From contig NZ_LGTQ01000012.1 of the NCBI RefSeq assembly GCF_001306455.1, forward strand, positions 186,001-250,000: a stretch of DNA of 64,000 nt, given 5' to 3'. Source of the stretch: Jiulongibacter sediminis (GTDB lineage Bacteria > Bacteroidota > Bacteroidia > Cytophagales > Spirosomataceae). Below the pieces are notes generated by a model. That model ran no database searches and was not told where the DNA came from. It was given only the letters and a program-made list of their open reading frames with translations. Below, in pieces: positions 44,201-51,493 of the stretch. The number at the start of each line of letters is the position of its first letter. Within the stretch, counting starts at the first letter, position 1. The position numbers were made by a program, and so were the translations under genes.

Positions 44201-46084
44201 CAACTTGACTTTAATGTAGATCGGCAAATTGTAAACATTTCACCGGAAGAGAGTGATTTCAACGACACCCTGAATGCGTCAATTGCCTTCCCGTATGCCG
44301 CATATAAAACCACCATTGATAATGCTACCTGGAATATTAAAGACCGTAAAATCTCCATGAAAGGTGATGTGGAGACCTCTCTTTTCTCGTCCACCGCTGA
44401 ATCTCAATACGGACTGGAATTTAACGGAGAGGAGGCTCTCTATGATATTGCCGCTAATACCCTGAACATCTCCGGAGTACCCGGAATCAAAACGGTGGAT
44501 GCCATTATTATCCCTGAAAATGGAGAAGTAGCCGTACGAAGCGAGAAGCTTTTACCATTTACGAATGCTACCGTAATTGCAGACACCGTCAATAAATACC
44601 ACACTTTGGCAAACGCCAACATTACAATAAATTCAAAGCTCAGCTATTCGGGGGATGCTTCTTATCAATTTGTCAATGTGAGCTCCGATACCTTCAATAT
44701 CAAAATGCAGAGTTTCGAATTCGCTGAGATTACCCCGGAGGGGCAAATTTTGGGTTCTAAACGCTCGGGGCAGCTATCAACTATAGCCCGGGCGAAAGTT
44801 ACAGAAGCCGATAGCATTTTCTTATCGCCAAAAATGCTCTACATAGGTGAGCTAACCATGCTGGCTCCTTTCCGAAATCTTAGTCTCAAAGGGCAGGTCA
44901 CTCCTGTTTTAGACCAGTATCCTGTACTCGGCAAAAACTGGATCAATTATTCGGGAAATAAGTCTGAAGAAATTCAGATCAATGTGGATGAAACACTAAA
45001 AGATGGTGGAAAAAGACTTTATGCAGGCTTACACCTGAACCCGGCGGCTTCGAGTGAGAGCCTCTACCCAACGTTCTTGTCGGCAAAACGTCAGAATGAC
45101 GACCGGGATGTATTTCTGGCCAGGGGAGTTTTCAAAAGAGACGAACCGAATAAAAGATTTGTCATTCTCGGTACAGAAGAAAACCCGAGAAATTCACCCG
45201 GAAATAGCTACGAGCTTTATGATGAGCTGGGCTTGATTAAACTTGACGGTGAGTTTAATCTACTAAACAGCAATTTGAGCCAATATATGCAGACAGTGGG
45301 TCAAGCTGAGCTGGAGCTGGATTCATTGACCTATACTTTTAATACCCTTGTAAAATATAACTTCCCTGTTCCGCCACCGATACTGGCTAAAATGGGAGAC
45401 AATATTGTCAAAACGAACCTTGACGTAGGAAATTCCGATCCTGCCATTGCTTTTGAAAACCCTGAGTTCTTAGCTAAGCTTGCACAGTTTACCGGTCCTA
45501 AAGGAGCGGAAGATTATAAAGAAGAGTATTACAAAGGGCATGTTCCACTTTTTAAACATTCGCCTAAATTCTTTGCAACAGCTGTCTTTAGCGACCTTCA
45601 TTTGAAATGGAATCCTGTTTTCAACAGTTACCATAATGCCGGTAGAATCGGAATTTCGAACATCGGAGAAACCGACATTAATGCCATGGTACCCGGTTAT
45701 TTTGAGATTATCAAAAACCCGCACAAAGGCGATGAGATTACTTTCTTCCTTGAGGTTTCTCCTAGCGTATGGTATTATTTTGCCTTTAAAGAAGGTCAAC
45801 TGGGCATTGCTTCTTCAGATTTTGAGTTTAATAAAATGCTGACTGAAAAAGACAAGGCCTCTGCAAAGGGGGTTGAACTCATCAATGCCGATATGGCCGA
45901 AGCAATGAATTTCAGAAAGCGATTCATGATTTCGTATCTGGGTGTTGACGCCGAAATCTTTGAAAAACCAGCCAGAACACCCGTCAGTGCTCCAGGTCAG
46001 GTAGCTCCGGTTGCAATTCCTCAAACTGAGAACTCAAAAACTGCCCCTCAACAGAAAGAGGAAGTAGAACAGGACGGATTTTAA
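41297..46084 (+). CDS. Large exported protein of unknown function, 1595 residues
   Basis: A signal peptide (LLRNFILIFGLLISSFLVNAQ) is followed by a helical N-terminal part, an acidic patch rich in Asp/Glu/Trp (about 193-220) and then roughly 1200 residues of short, alternating beta-like stretches with phrases such as VEGRRIEFTDSLITSDQISF and GRRIEF; it ends in a Pro/Ala/Gln-rich tail. The strand-rich repetition recalls OstA/LptA-like or other periplasmic beta-sheet proteins but I cannot name the family. It lies between prmA (14-nt gap) and rimO (47-nt gap). It is likely periplasmic or outer-membrane associated. Confidence 0.6.
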   Translation: MPFQTGKRLLRNFILIFGLLISSFLVNAQVIRLENSPETFLESFEKVFTDAKNETSIAEFSQFKPHFENEMSPAERQQFIQLCQTMAGRNHKMPEYYYLLVFLNNAFNPEYFDAQARADLLSYFTKLSADQPKNRVTEIVKQLTGFLTDRIVYEAKFNKLYAFGGQFRLGYFDQEQDYLKEEIPQSTQKSSPEEDFGLFDDWDKEEEYDPWDDPSLSIDPDEFYRLIPLPKIKGLVLYLENVDLVMVSPSDSAIFQNTTGAVDLMANNFVGEKGSFDWSMVNIPEAKVNFSEYTFNISKPYLKAEKVVFEYPSYLADTVEGVFEFRGENRRTGEAITYPRFKSYENNAQFKNLEASLSYKGGFSLIGNRHFSSSLYHNISTLFVNKGLPNSFKVEGRRIEFTDSLITSDQISFTSYIREDSIYHPAVRLRYDIENKFLNLYKVFRGGFRNTMYSDTFHEMDIRSDAMKWDLKTNKMDFYIIAGKEEVPAIFQGFNYYNQAHLRELSNIAGWNPLVFLGNYVYRKKVNRFTLFEIEDKIQLSPRRIKDGVIIATQMGFLDYDPHSDSYSLSRKGLHYFKSSIGRGDYDDLVFQSYSEEGQNNASIDLNSNALDIGGTSEFRLSDSLGIRFLPKDKSLKMEGSKSFKFAGEISVKNYRFFGDFEVDYERFLVNLNRIDSITFTPVKVYNSGHISNIGGQVVYGKSGILYLNAPDNKSGRRKLPQYPRLVIEEGAIVRFDDSLRREFTYPEDVFFKIESIDHDSLNSVDMAYKGVFNSGGIIRPIQETLIVMPDTSIGFNHLPKGNYKLYGTNSSFDFEENLRMTKKGLTSKGKLTHLAALANAEKARFGSDELTFNGKSALIKEAFLGQNVYFPDVKINEYEATWKPEVDSLSIASDETFSFYQASTELSGNLVVRNSGLYGQGKLTRKDSEANSDAIKFNKAGFLAENSEFIVKSEANAGSPILKGQKVQLDFNVDRQIVNISPEESDFNDTLNASIAFPYAAYKTTIDNATWNIKDRKISMKGDVETSLFSSTAESQYGLEFNGEEALYDIAANTLNISGVPGIKTVDAIIIPENGEVAVRSEKLLPFTNATVIADTVNKYHTLANANITINSKLSYSGDASYQFVNVSSDTFNIKMQSFEFAEITPEGQILGSKRSGQLSTIARAKVTEADSIFLSPKMLYIGELTMLAPFRNLSLKGQVTPVLDQYPVLGKNWINYSGNKSEEIQINVDETLKDGGKRLYAGLHLNPAASSESLYPTFLSAKRQNDDRDVFLARGVFKRDEPNKRFVILGTEENPRNSPGNSYELYDELGLIKLDGEFNLLNSNLSQYMQTVGQAELELDSLTYTFNTLVKYNFPVPPPILAKMGDNIVKTNLDVGNSDPAIAFENPEFLAKLAQFTGPKGAEDYKEEYYKGHVPLFKHSPKFFATAVFSDLHLKWNPVFNSYHNAGRIGISNIGETDINAMVPGYFEIIKNPHKGDEITFFLEVSPSVWYYFAFKEGQLGIASSDFEFNKMLTEKDKASAKGVELINADMAEAMNFRKRFMISYLGVDAEIFEKPARTPVSAPGQVAPVAIPQTENSKTAPQQKEEVEQDGF

Positions 46085-46131
46085 CGTTTATTTTACCGAC
46101 CTTTGCCCCTCGAATTGCAAAGCATCAGAAA

Positions 46132-47442
46132 ATGAAGACCAAAGGAAACAGAAAAACCCATGTGAATATTGTTACGTTGGGTTGCTCCAAAAATGTGGTG
46201 GACTCCGAGATTTTATTTACTCAATTAAAGGGCAATGGTGTTTCAGTAGAGCATGAATCTGAGAACGATGACTCTAATGTGGTAGTTATCAATACTTGTG
46301 GTTTCATTGATAATGCTAAGCAGGAGTCGATTGATACCATTCTCCGGTATGTAGATGCCAAGGAGGCAGGTATTGTCGAAAAAGTTTATGTTTCCGGTTG
46401 TCTTTCTCATCGTTTTAAGGACGAACTGGCTCCAGAAATCCCTCAGGTAGATGCCTGGTTTGGCACCAACGAGTTACCAAGGCTTCTCAAAACACTCAAA
46501 GCTGATTATAAAAAAGAATTAGTAGGCGAGCGTCTGCTGACCACTCCGGCTCATTACGCTTATCTGAAAATTGCTGAAGGCTGTGATCGCCCATGTTCAT
46601 TCTGTGCAATTCCGCTGATGCGTGGAAAACATGTGTCTACCCCGATGGATCAACTGGTGACTCAAGCGTCAAACCTGGCTGCAAAAGACACTAAAGAGTT
46701 AATCCTTATCGCTCAGGACTTAACCTATTATGGTCTTGACATTTATAAAAAGAGAAACCTTGCTGAGCTTCTTGACAAACTGGCTGATGTTGAAGGTATT
46801 GATTGGATCAGGTTACAATACGCTTACCCGGCCGGTTTCCCGATGGATATTCTGGAGGTGATTAAAAACCGCCCGAATGTCTGCAATTATTTGGACATGC
46901 CGCTTCAGCATGGATCTTCGGAGATTCTTAAACTAATGAGGCGAGGAATCAATCGGGAGAAAACTGAAGAACTGGTAGACAGCATTCGTCAAAAAGTACC
47001 GGACATCGCCCTGAGAACCACGCTTATTGCGGGTCACCCGGGTGAAACTGAAGATCATTTTGAGGAGATGTACCGCTTTGTCGAGAAAATGCGTTTTGAT
47101 CGCCTTGGTATTTTCCAGTATTCTCATGAAGAAGATACGCATTCTTATAGTATGCCTGACGATATTCCTTCTGAAATCAAAGAAGAAAGAACCGACCTGA
47201 TCATGGAACTCCAACAAGGTATTTCTTCTGAGCTTAATCAAAAGAAAGTGGGCAATACGTTTAAGGTACTATTTGACCGCAAAGAAGGTGATTATTTCAT
47301 TGGCCGTACGGAATATGATTCCCCGGAAGTAGACAATGAAGTCTTAGTTCCCGCGAGCCAATATGTTCGCCTCGGCGACTTTGCCAATGTTAGAATTAAT
47401 CGTGCTGAAGAGTTTGACCTTTTCGGAGATGTGATTTCTTAA
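46132..47442 (+). CDS. rimO: Ribosomal protein S12 methylthiotransferase
   Basis: 436 residues. The N-terminal methylthiotransferase domain carries Cys18 (LGCSKN), Cys56 (NTCGF) and Cys90 (SGCLS), binding one 4Fe-4S cluster; the radical-SAM cysteines are Cys151, Cys155 and Cys158 in CDRPCSFC. A C-terminal TRAM domain ends the protein. It beta-methylthiolates Asp89 of S12. It overlaps the next, convergent gene by 4 nt. Confidence 0.97.
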   Translation: MKTKGNRKTHVNIVTLGCSKNVVDSEILFTQLKGNGVSVEHESENDDSNVVVINTCGFIDNAKQESIDTILRYVDAKEAGIVEKVYVSGCLSHRFKDELAPEIPQVDAWFGTNELPRLLKTLKADYKKELVGERLLTTPAHYAYLKIAEGCDRPCSFCAIPLMRGKHVSTPMDQLVTQASNLAAKDTKELILIAQDLTYYGLDIYKKRNLAELLDKLADVEGIDWIRLQYAYPAGFPMDILEVIKNRPNVCNYLDMPLQHGSSEILKLMRRGINREKTEELVDSIRQKVPDIALRTTLIAGHPGETEDHFEEMYRFVEKMRFDRLGIFQYSHEEDTHSYSMPDDIPSEIKEERTDLIMELQQGISSELNQKKVGNTFKVLFDRKEGDYFIGRTEYDSPEVDNEVLVPASQYVRLGDFANVRINRAEEFDLFGDVIS

Positions 47443-49133
47443 TTATCAGAACTCTTCAAATACTTAGGGAAACGCATAAATCGTAACCCAACCGAAAAAT
47501 CAAGGCGATCCATAACGATTGGGCTATTGAGGATGTTTGGCCCCGAGCCATCGCCAAAATCAAGCTCATTTAGACGACCGTAGTTATAGCCAGCTTCAAG
47601 GCTGAGAATAATATCTCTACCAATGATATCATTGCCCAAAAGGAAATCCAAACCTAATGTGGCCGCCGCTCCCCACTGTTTACCCCGATAGTCAAACATG
47701 GCTCCGTTATAATCTCCCTGATCTGAATAAAGGTACATTCCCGGACCTCCGCCCAGCACCACAAAAGTCTTGTAGTCAATACTCTTTCTAAGAAACAAAG
47801 CAGGACCGATAAACTTTCGTGAGATATTATTAGAGATACTCCCCGAAGCTTCTGCACCCGTCATTTGATTAATATAGTTGATGTTGCTGGCCGAATTTGA
47901 GGATTTAAAGTCAGTATAAACTACTCCAAAACCAAAGCCCTCCATAGGAAAAAAGGCTAAATCAGCTCCGAAAGTCCAACCTTTCATTAGTTTCTCCTGA
48001 TACAGGCCGAACGTATTATTGGCGACGAAATTATTGTCTCTGATATTACCAATCCCTCCCTTGGCTCCTACCCTCCATTTGAGATAGTTTTTAAATTCAT
48101 TGGTAGCAGGTTCGATAACAGCCTTCTCTTCCACTTCCGATTTCTCGGTTAAAGTTGTCGTTTGAGGTATGATCTCCAGAGGCTTTTCCGTCTCAATTTT
48201 TGCATCTACTTCTTCTTCCCGGGTTTTGATTGGTGCGTCACTTTGAGTCGATCTCCCAACAGTTACTTCTTCCGTCTTTTCACTCTTCTGCTTAATCTCT
48301 TCTTCTGCCGTAGGAGTTTGCTCAGCAACTTTGGCTACAGTCTTATCCTTTGATTTCTTACTTGACTCAGGCAGTATCTGTGCTGATTCCGACATCGGTT
48401 TATTATTCTCAGAAATACTTTCTTTGGCAACGGCCTCCTTCTCTGCGGGAACTGGTTTCTCGGCCACTTTGGCTACAGCTTCATCCTCCGGTTTTTCAAC
48501 TGACTCCGGCAGTTGTTCTTCCGGTTCCGACACCGACTTCTTATTCTCGACAAGCATTTCTTTGGCAATCGCCTCTTTCTCCGCAGGAGGTGTTTTCTCG
48601 ACCACTCGTGCTACAGCCTCACTCGTGGTCTTCTTTTCAGATTCTTGTAGCTTTTCTACAGTATCTGCCGTCGGTTTCTTGTTTGAAGAAATGCTTTCTT
48701 TTGTAATGGTCTCTTTAACCTCAAGTGGTGGGTCAGTCATAACCTGCCCGGATTTGGGCAGATCAGACTTCTCCTCATTTGTAGATTGATTCACTACCTC
48801 AGCAAGACTGGCCGGTGTAGATTCTTTTCTTGATTTAGACCTACCACTTTTTCGATCTTCAATAACCGCCAAATCAGAATCGTATTTATTGTACTTAAAA
48901 TCCTTTACGAGATTCTTAAAAATCTCGTTTCTTAAAACTTTTCCTTTTTTACCAACGTAGGCGTAAATGAATCGTGTGGGAGTTTCATCCAATATTCGGC
49001 ATCGAATCTCTTCATCAGCCTGTGTGATGATGACGTCACGCTGTGCTTCAGCGGACAAAACAGCCAAAAACACAAAAGCGAGGGCCCAAACGGGCCTAAC
49101 TCTGGTGACAAAATGAATAAAAAATCTATACAT
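47439..49133 (-). CDS. Outer-membrane beta-barrel protein with a charged tandem-repeat linker
   Basis: 564 residues from the ATG at 49133, chosen because it starts closest to the signal peptide (MYRFFIHFVTRVRP...AEAQ); an ATG at 49148 would add 5 residues. After a small N-terminal domain (RDVIITQADEEIRCRIL ... FKYNKYD) comes a long Lys/Glu/Ser/Pro-rich linker of about 250 residues with three 46-residue repeats, then a barrel (YLKWRVGAKGGIGNI ... FSVGLRFMRF). The linker may span periplasm or bind peptidoglycan. Function unknown. It overlaps rimO tail-to-tail. Confidence 0.75.
   Translation of the reverse strand: MYRFFIHFVTRVRPVWALAFVFLAVLSAEAQRDVIITQADEEIRCRILDETPTRFIYAYVGKKGKVLRNEIFKNLVKDFKYNKYDSDLAVIEDRKSGRSKSRKESTPASLAEVVNQSTNEEKSDLPKSGQVMTDPPLEVKETITKESISSNKKPTADTVEKLQESEKKTTSEAVARVVEKTPPAEKEAIAKEMLVENKKSVSEPEEQLPESVEKPEDEAVAKVAEKPVPAEKEAVAKESISENNKPMSESAQILPESSKKSKDKTVAKVAEQTPTAEEEIKQKSEKTEEVTVGRSTQSDAPIKTREEEVDAKIETEKPLEIIPQTTTLTEKSEVEEKAVIEPATNEFKNYLKWRVGAKGGIGNIRDNNFVANNTFGLYQEKLMKGWTFGADLAFFPMEGFGFGVVYTDFKSSNSASNINYINQMTGAEASGSISNNISRKFIGPALFLRKSIDYKTFVVLGGGPGMYLYSDQGDYNGAMFDYRGKQWGAAATLGLDFLLGNDIIGRDIILSLEAGYNYGRLNELDFGDGSGPNILNSPIVMDRLDFSVGLRFMRFPKYLKSSDN
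48303..48716 (-). repeat. Three tandem 138-bp (46-residue) coding repeats
   Basis: Units at 48579-48716, 48441-48578 and 48303-48440 encode segments each starting KEx(I/V)xKE and ending in a VxEKxPxAE or AEQTPTAE phrase. Each is exactly 46 codons, so copy number could change without a frame shift. They lie in the linker of the barrel protein. Confidence 0.8.
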
Positions 49134-49497
49134 AGGAAGCTTGCACATCTGTTATCATTTCAAATAATTCAAAAACTATACCGTAATTCAATACACGACA
49201 TCTACCAAATAATTTGAGCTGATCAAAAAGTGTAACTTGAAGAGTTTAGACAAAGCAACTTCAAGAGATAATTTTCTGAAAAAAAATCAAATAGCGGACC
49301 AAATGGAACGAATTTTGTACCGATTCGTTTGAAAAAGCACAAGGCATTAACCTGCCGTTAACTAATATTTACCGGCAATATTTTGACAATGTTAAGATCA
49401 TTGTCTTATATTTCGCCTTTCTAAAAAAGATTTATCAATTAAACCAACGGATCGCAATATGGCATAAACCTCTACGTTAACTAAACGACATGTAAGA
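49134..49497. other. Intergenic region between the barrel gene and the ECF sigma gene
   Basis: 364 bp between divergent genes. Apart from the candidate promoter with an inverted repeat (49382-49414, listed separately) I see no coding frame or structured RNA. It is A+T-rich. Confidence 0.55.
49382..49414 (+). promoter_or_regulatory. Candidate ECF sigma gene promoter with internal inverted repeat
   Basis: TTTG (49382-49385) and TATATTTC (49407-49414) are 21 nt apart. A perfect 7-bp inverted repeat, GACAATG (49385-49391) and CATTGTC (49399-49405), fills the space between them, as a repressor operator might. The leader would be about 77 nt. Confidence 0.5.
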
Positions 49498-50103
49498 ATG
49501 GAAAAAGTTCGAGTTAACGAGAGTGAGCTTGTATCAGCGTACATCCGTGGAGATGAATCAGCCTTCTCTACGCTAGTTGAGCGTTACAAATCAAAAATTT
49601 ATACCACCATTTATTTGGTTGTCAAAGATCAGGAGATCGCAGAAGACTTGATGCAGGATACCTTCATCAAAGCTATAAAGACACTCAGAAATGGCAAGTA
49701 TAACGAAGAAGGAAAGTTTCTTCCCTGGATACTGAGAATTGCTCATAATCTCGCCATCGACCATTTCCGTAGAGCAAAACGCTACCCAAAGGTGGTTTTT
49801 GAGGACGGAAGCAGTGTGTTTAACACTTTAAATTTCTCAGAGAACTCAATAGAGACTCGTCAAATTAAGAAAGAGTCTCATGAGCATTTAAGAGGTTTAA
49901 TTAAGCAACTGCCGGAACAGCAACGTGAGGTACTCATCATGCGTCATTATGAAGAGATGAGTTTCCAGGAAATCGCGGATGCTACAGGGGTGAGTATTAA
50001 TACCGCGTTGGGTCGTATGCGTTACGCTCTCATTAATTTAAGAAAAATGATGAGTAAATCTGTATATGCGTATGACACAAACCTTTACAACCAAGTTCAA
50101 TGA
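49498..50103 (+). CDS. RNA polymerase sigma factor, ECF type
   Basis: 201 residues. Region 2 (FSTLVERYKSKIYTT ... AEDLMQDTFIKAIKTL ... DHFRRAKR, about 18-95) and region 4 (LIKQLPEQQREVL ... SFQEIADATGVSINTALGRMRYAL, about 140-190) are complete. It directs transcription of an unknown regulon, possibly stress or envelope related. A small gene overlaps its 3' end by 38 nt. No membrane anti-sigma is adjacent. Confidence 0.94.
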   Translation: MEKVRVNESELVSAYIRGDESAFSTLVERYKSKIYTTIYLVVKDQEIAEDLMQDTFIKAIKTLRNGKYNEEGKFLPWILRIAHNLAIDHFRRAKRYPKVVFEDGSSVFNTLNFSENSIETRQIKKESHEHLRGLIKQLPEQQREVLIMRHYEEMSFQEIADATGVSINTALGRMRYALINLRKMMSKSVYAYDTNLYNQVQ

Positions 50104-50308
50104 GGTAATCCGTTATGTTTATAACGAGACCAGCAGTACCGAAAACCTGCTGATTGAAGAATCACTGACCCAAGACGAAGAGCTTCTTGATTTTTATCTG
50201 GACTGCCTGAATCTGAAGTCTGAAATGGACAAAATCCAACTGATTCCGTCAGAAAAGTCGATTAGTAACGTACTAGCGTTTTCTAGAAATTATGAGCCTG
50301 TGATTTAA
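50066..50308 (+). CDS. Small protein overlapping the ECF sigma gene
   Basis: 80 residues, overlapping the sigma gene by 38 nt, so translation is probably coupled. An alternative ATG is at 50072. It is short, acidic and probably helical (TENLLIEESL, then EELLDFYLDCLNLK), with no membrane segment and no recognised family. Because of its position it may control the sigma factor, an inference only. A terminator overlaps its stop. Confidence 0.72.
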   Translation: MRMTQTFTTKFNEVIRYVYNETSSTENLLIEESLTQDEELLDFYLDCLNLKSEMDKIQLIPSEKSISNVLAFSRNYEPVI

Positions 50309-50323
50309 TCACAGGCTTTTTTC
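50295..50323 (+). terminator. Terminator of the sigma factor operon
   Basis: AGCCTGTGATT (50295-50305) pairs with AATCACAGGCT (50307-50317) and is followed by T-rich TTTTTTC. The stop codon of the small gene lies in the loop. Confidence 0.88.
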
Positions 50324-50469
50324 TTTTCAGACATTAAGAAAGACTTCATAACACTGCCAGCTATGGTCAAAAGTGTTATTCCTACACTTCCTAATCTCGT
50401 TTTAATCTCAACACTATTTTTTAATAGCCTTTTAATCTGGCTCTTAACGAGTTCTAATATGCTGTTCAT
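50305..50469 (-). CDS. Candidate small membrane-associated protein, 54 residues
   Basis: An ATG frame on the minus strand between the sigma operon and the Usp-like gene. A charged amphipathic N-terminus (ELVKSQIKRLLKNSVEIKT) is followed by one hydrophobic stretch (VGITLLTIAGSVMKSFLM) and a lysine-rich end. It overlaps the sigma-operon 3' end by 4 nt. The frame has plausible amino-acid composition for a small membrane protein, but there is no ribosome-site or homology support. Confidence 0.4.
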   Translation of the reverse strand: MNSILELVKSQIKRLLKNSVEIKTRLGSVGITLLTIAGSVMKSFLMSEKKKACD

Positions 50470-50492
50470 AACTTACTATAAAAAAGAAGCTT

Positions 50493-51041
50493 ATGAGACA
50501 GTCAAGGAAAATTCTCGTACCTAACGATTTTAGTGTTAGGCCTCTGATTCTTTTGAAGAAGATTATGGAGCAAGACCCTAATCATAATTTTGAAATTATG
50601 CTTCTTAATGGTGTCTATCCACCAGACAATGTCAGCAGCCTTCTTTTTTATAATAAAACGCGTGTCGTTAAAGAGAATGAATCCTCTGGATTCATCAACG
50701 CCAGAGATTTGTTCAGACAAAAATTTCGCCCAAGAATTAAGGCTTTTTATTCAGAAGTGATTACTTCGAAAAGCAGGTTTGCTCTTAATGCATTTCTAAA
50801 AACAAATAACATTCAGGAAATCTACCTTCCTGAAGGAATGAGCTTTCAGTTCAATCAACGTGAGAGCTTTGATCCAATTCCATTATTAAAAAAAGCATCT
50901 CTACCTGTAAAGACCATTTCTTTTGAGAATGAGCATGAGGAAAAAACTTCCAGACTGCGTGATCTGACTACCAATTTCATCAATGACCTTAAAGAGGCTC
51001 TGCTAAGTCCTCCATACGAAGGAAGGTTGGCGGTATCCTGA
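50493..51041 (+). CDS. Divergent universal-stress-protein-like protein
   Basis: 182 residues. The start MRQSRKILVPNDFSVR resembles the ILVPTDFS opening of UspA-like proteins, and the strand/helix order (FEIMLLNGVYP, IQEIYLPEG) fits the fold. The usual ATP-binding G-x2-G-x9-G motif is not visible. It stands alone, so it may be a stress-related regulator; that is inference. Confidence 0.55.
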   Translation: MRQSRKILVPNDFSVRPLILLKKIMEQDPNHNFEIMLLNGVYPPDNVSSLLFYNKTRVVKENESSGFINARDLFRQKFRPRIKAFYSEVITSKSRFALNAFLKTNNIQEIYLPEGMSFQFNQRESFDPIPLLKKASLPVKTISFENEHEEKTSRLRDLTTNFINDLKEALLSPPYEGRLAVS

Positions 51042-51056
51042 TGAATATTGAAGATA

Positions 51057-51416
51057 TTAGCTTACATAATATTCTCTAATTAGCACTTTTTTAAGCTCTC
51101 TCTTCAAAATTACATGAGAGAGAATCCGGGGATGATTGTAATCGGGTAGTTCAAGACCTGCCAAAGCTATCTCTTTTTCTGACACATCAACACGGTAAAG
51201 TAGCGAAAATAGTTTTGGGCTACTCTTTTCAAACAAAGGGGTAATTAGCCTTTCCAAGTGCTCAAGTAAATCTTGGTAAGAATCTTTTATCTGCTCAGAA
51301 AAATCAAAGCCAGACATTTCCATATCCTTTGAAATTTGGGCGATTAGTTTCTTTCGTAAATCTTCTTTCTGAATAAAAGAATCTATCTTACCCTTAGTAA
51401 GCTCCGGCAGGTTCAT
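51057..51416 (-). CDS. Small protein of unknown function
   Basis: 119 residues, mostly helical, highly charged (KGKIDSFIQKEDLRKKLIAQ, then LITPLFEKSSPKLFSLLYRV). No motif or family is recognised. It is convergent with the Usp-like gene and 77 bp upstream (in its own direction) of the large permease gene; a weak inverted repeat (about 51441-51465) lies between them. Confidence 0.6.
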   Translation of the reverse strand: MNLPELTKGKIDSFIQKEDLRKKLIAQISKDMEMSGFDFSEQIKDSYQDLLEHLERLITPLFEKSSPKLFSLLYRVDVSEKEIALAGLELPDYNHPRILSHVILKRELKKVLIREYYVS

Positions 51417-51493
51417 CTTGGATTAAACTGGTACAAATCGAAGATATCAAAAATATGTCTTCATCCGTATTTTGAGAGTCAATTCAACCCACC

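Noticed and set aside
48331-48789. 152-codon plus-strand frame of Ser/Ala/Thr-rich composition
   Set aside because: It is antisense to the charged linker repeats of the barrel protein, and its sequence is the low-complexity mirror of that repeat DNA.
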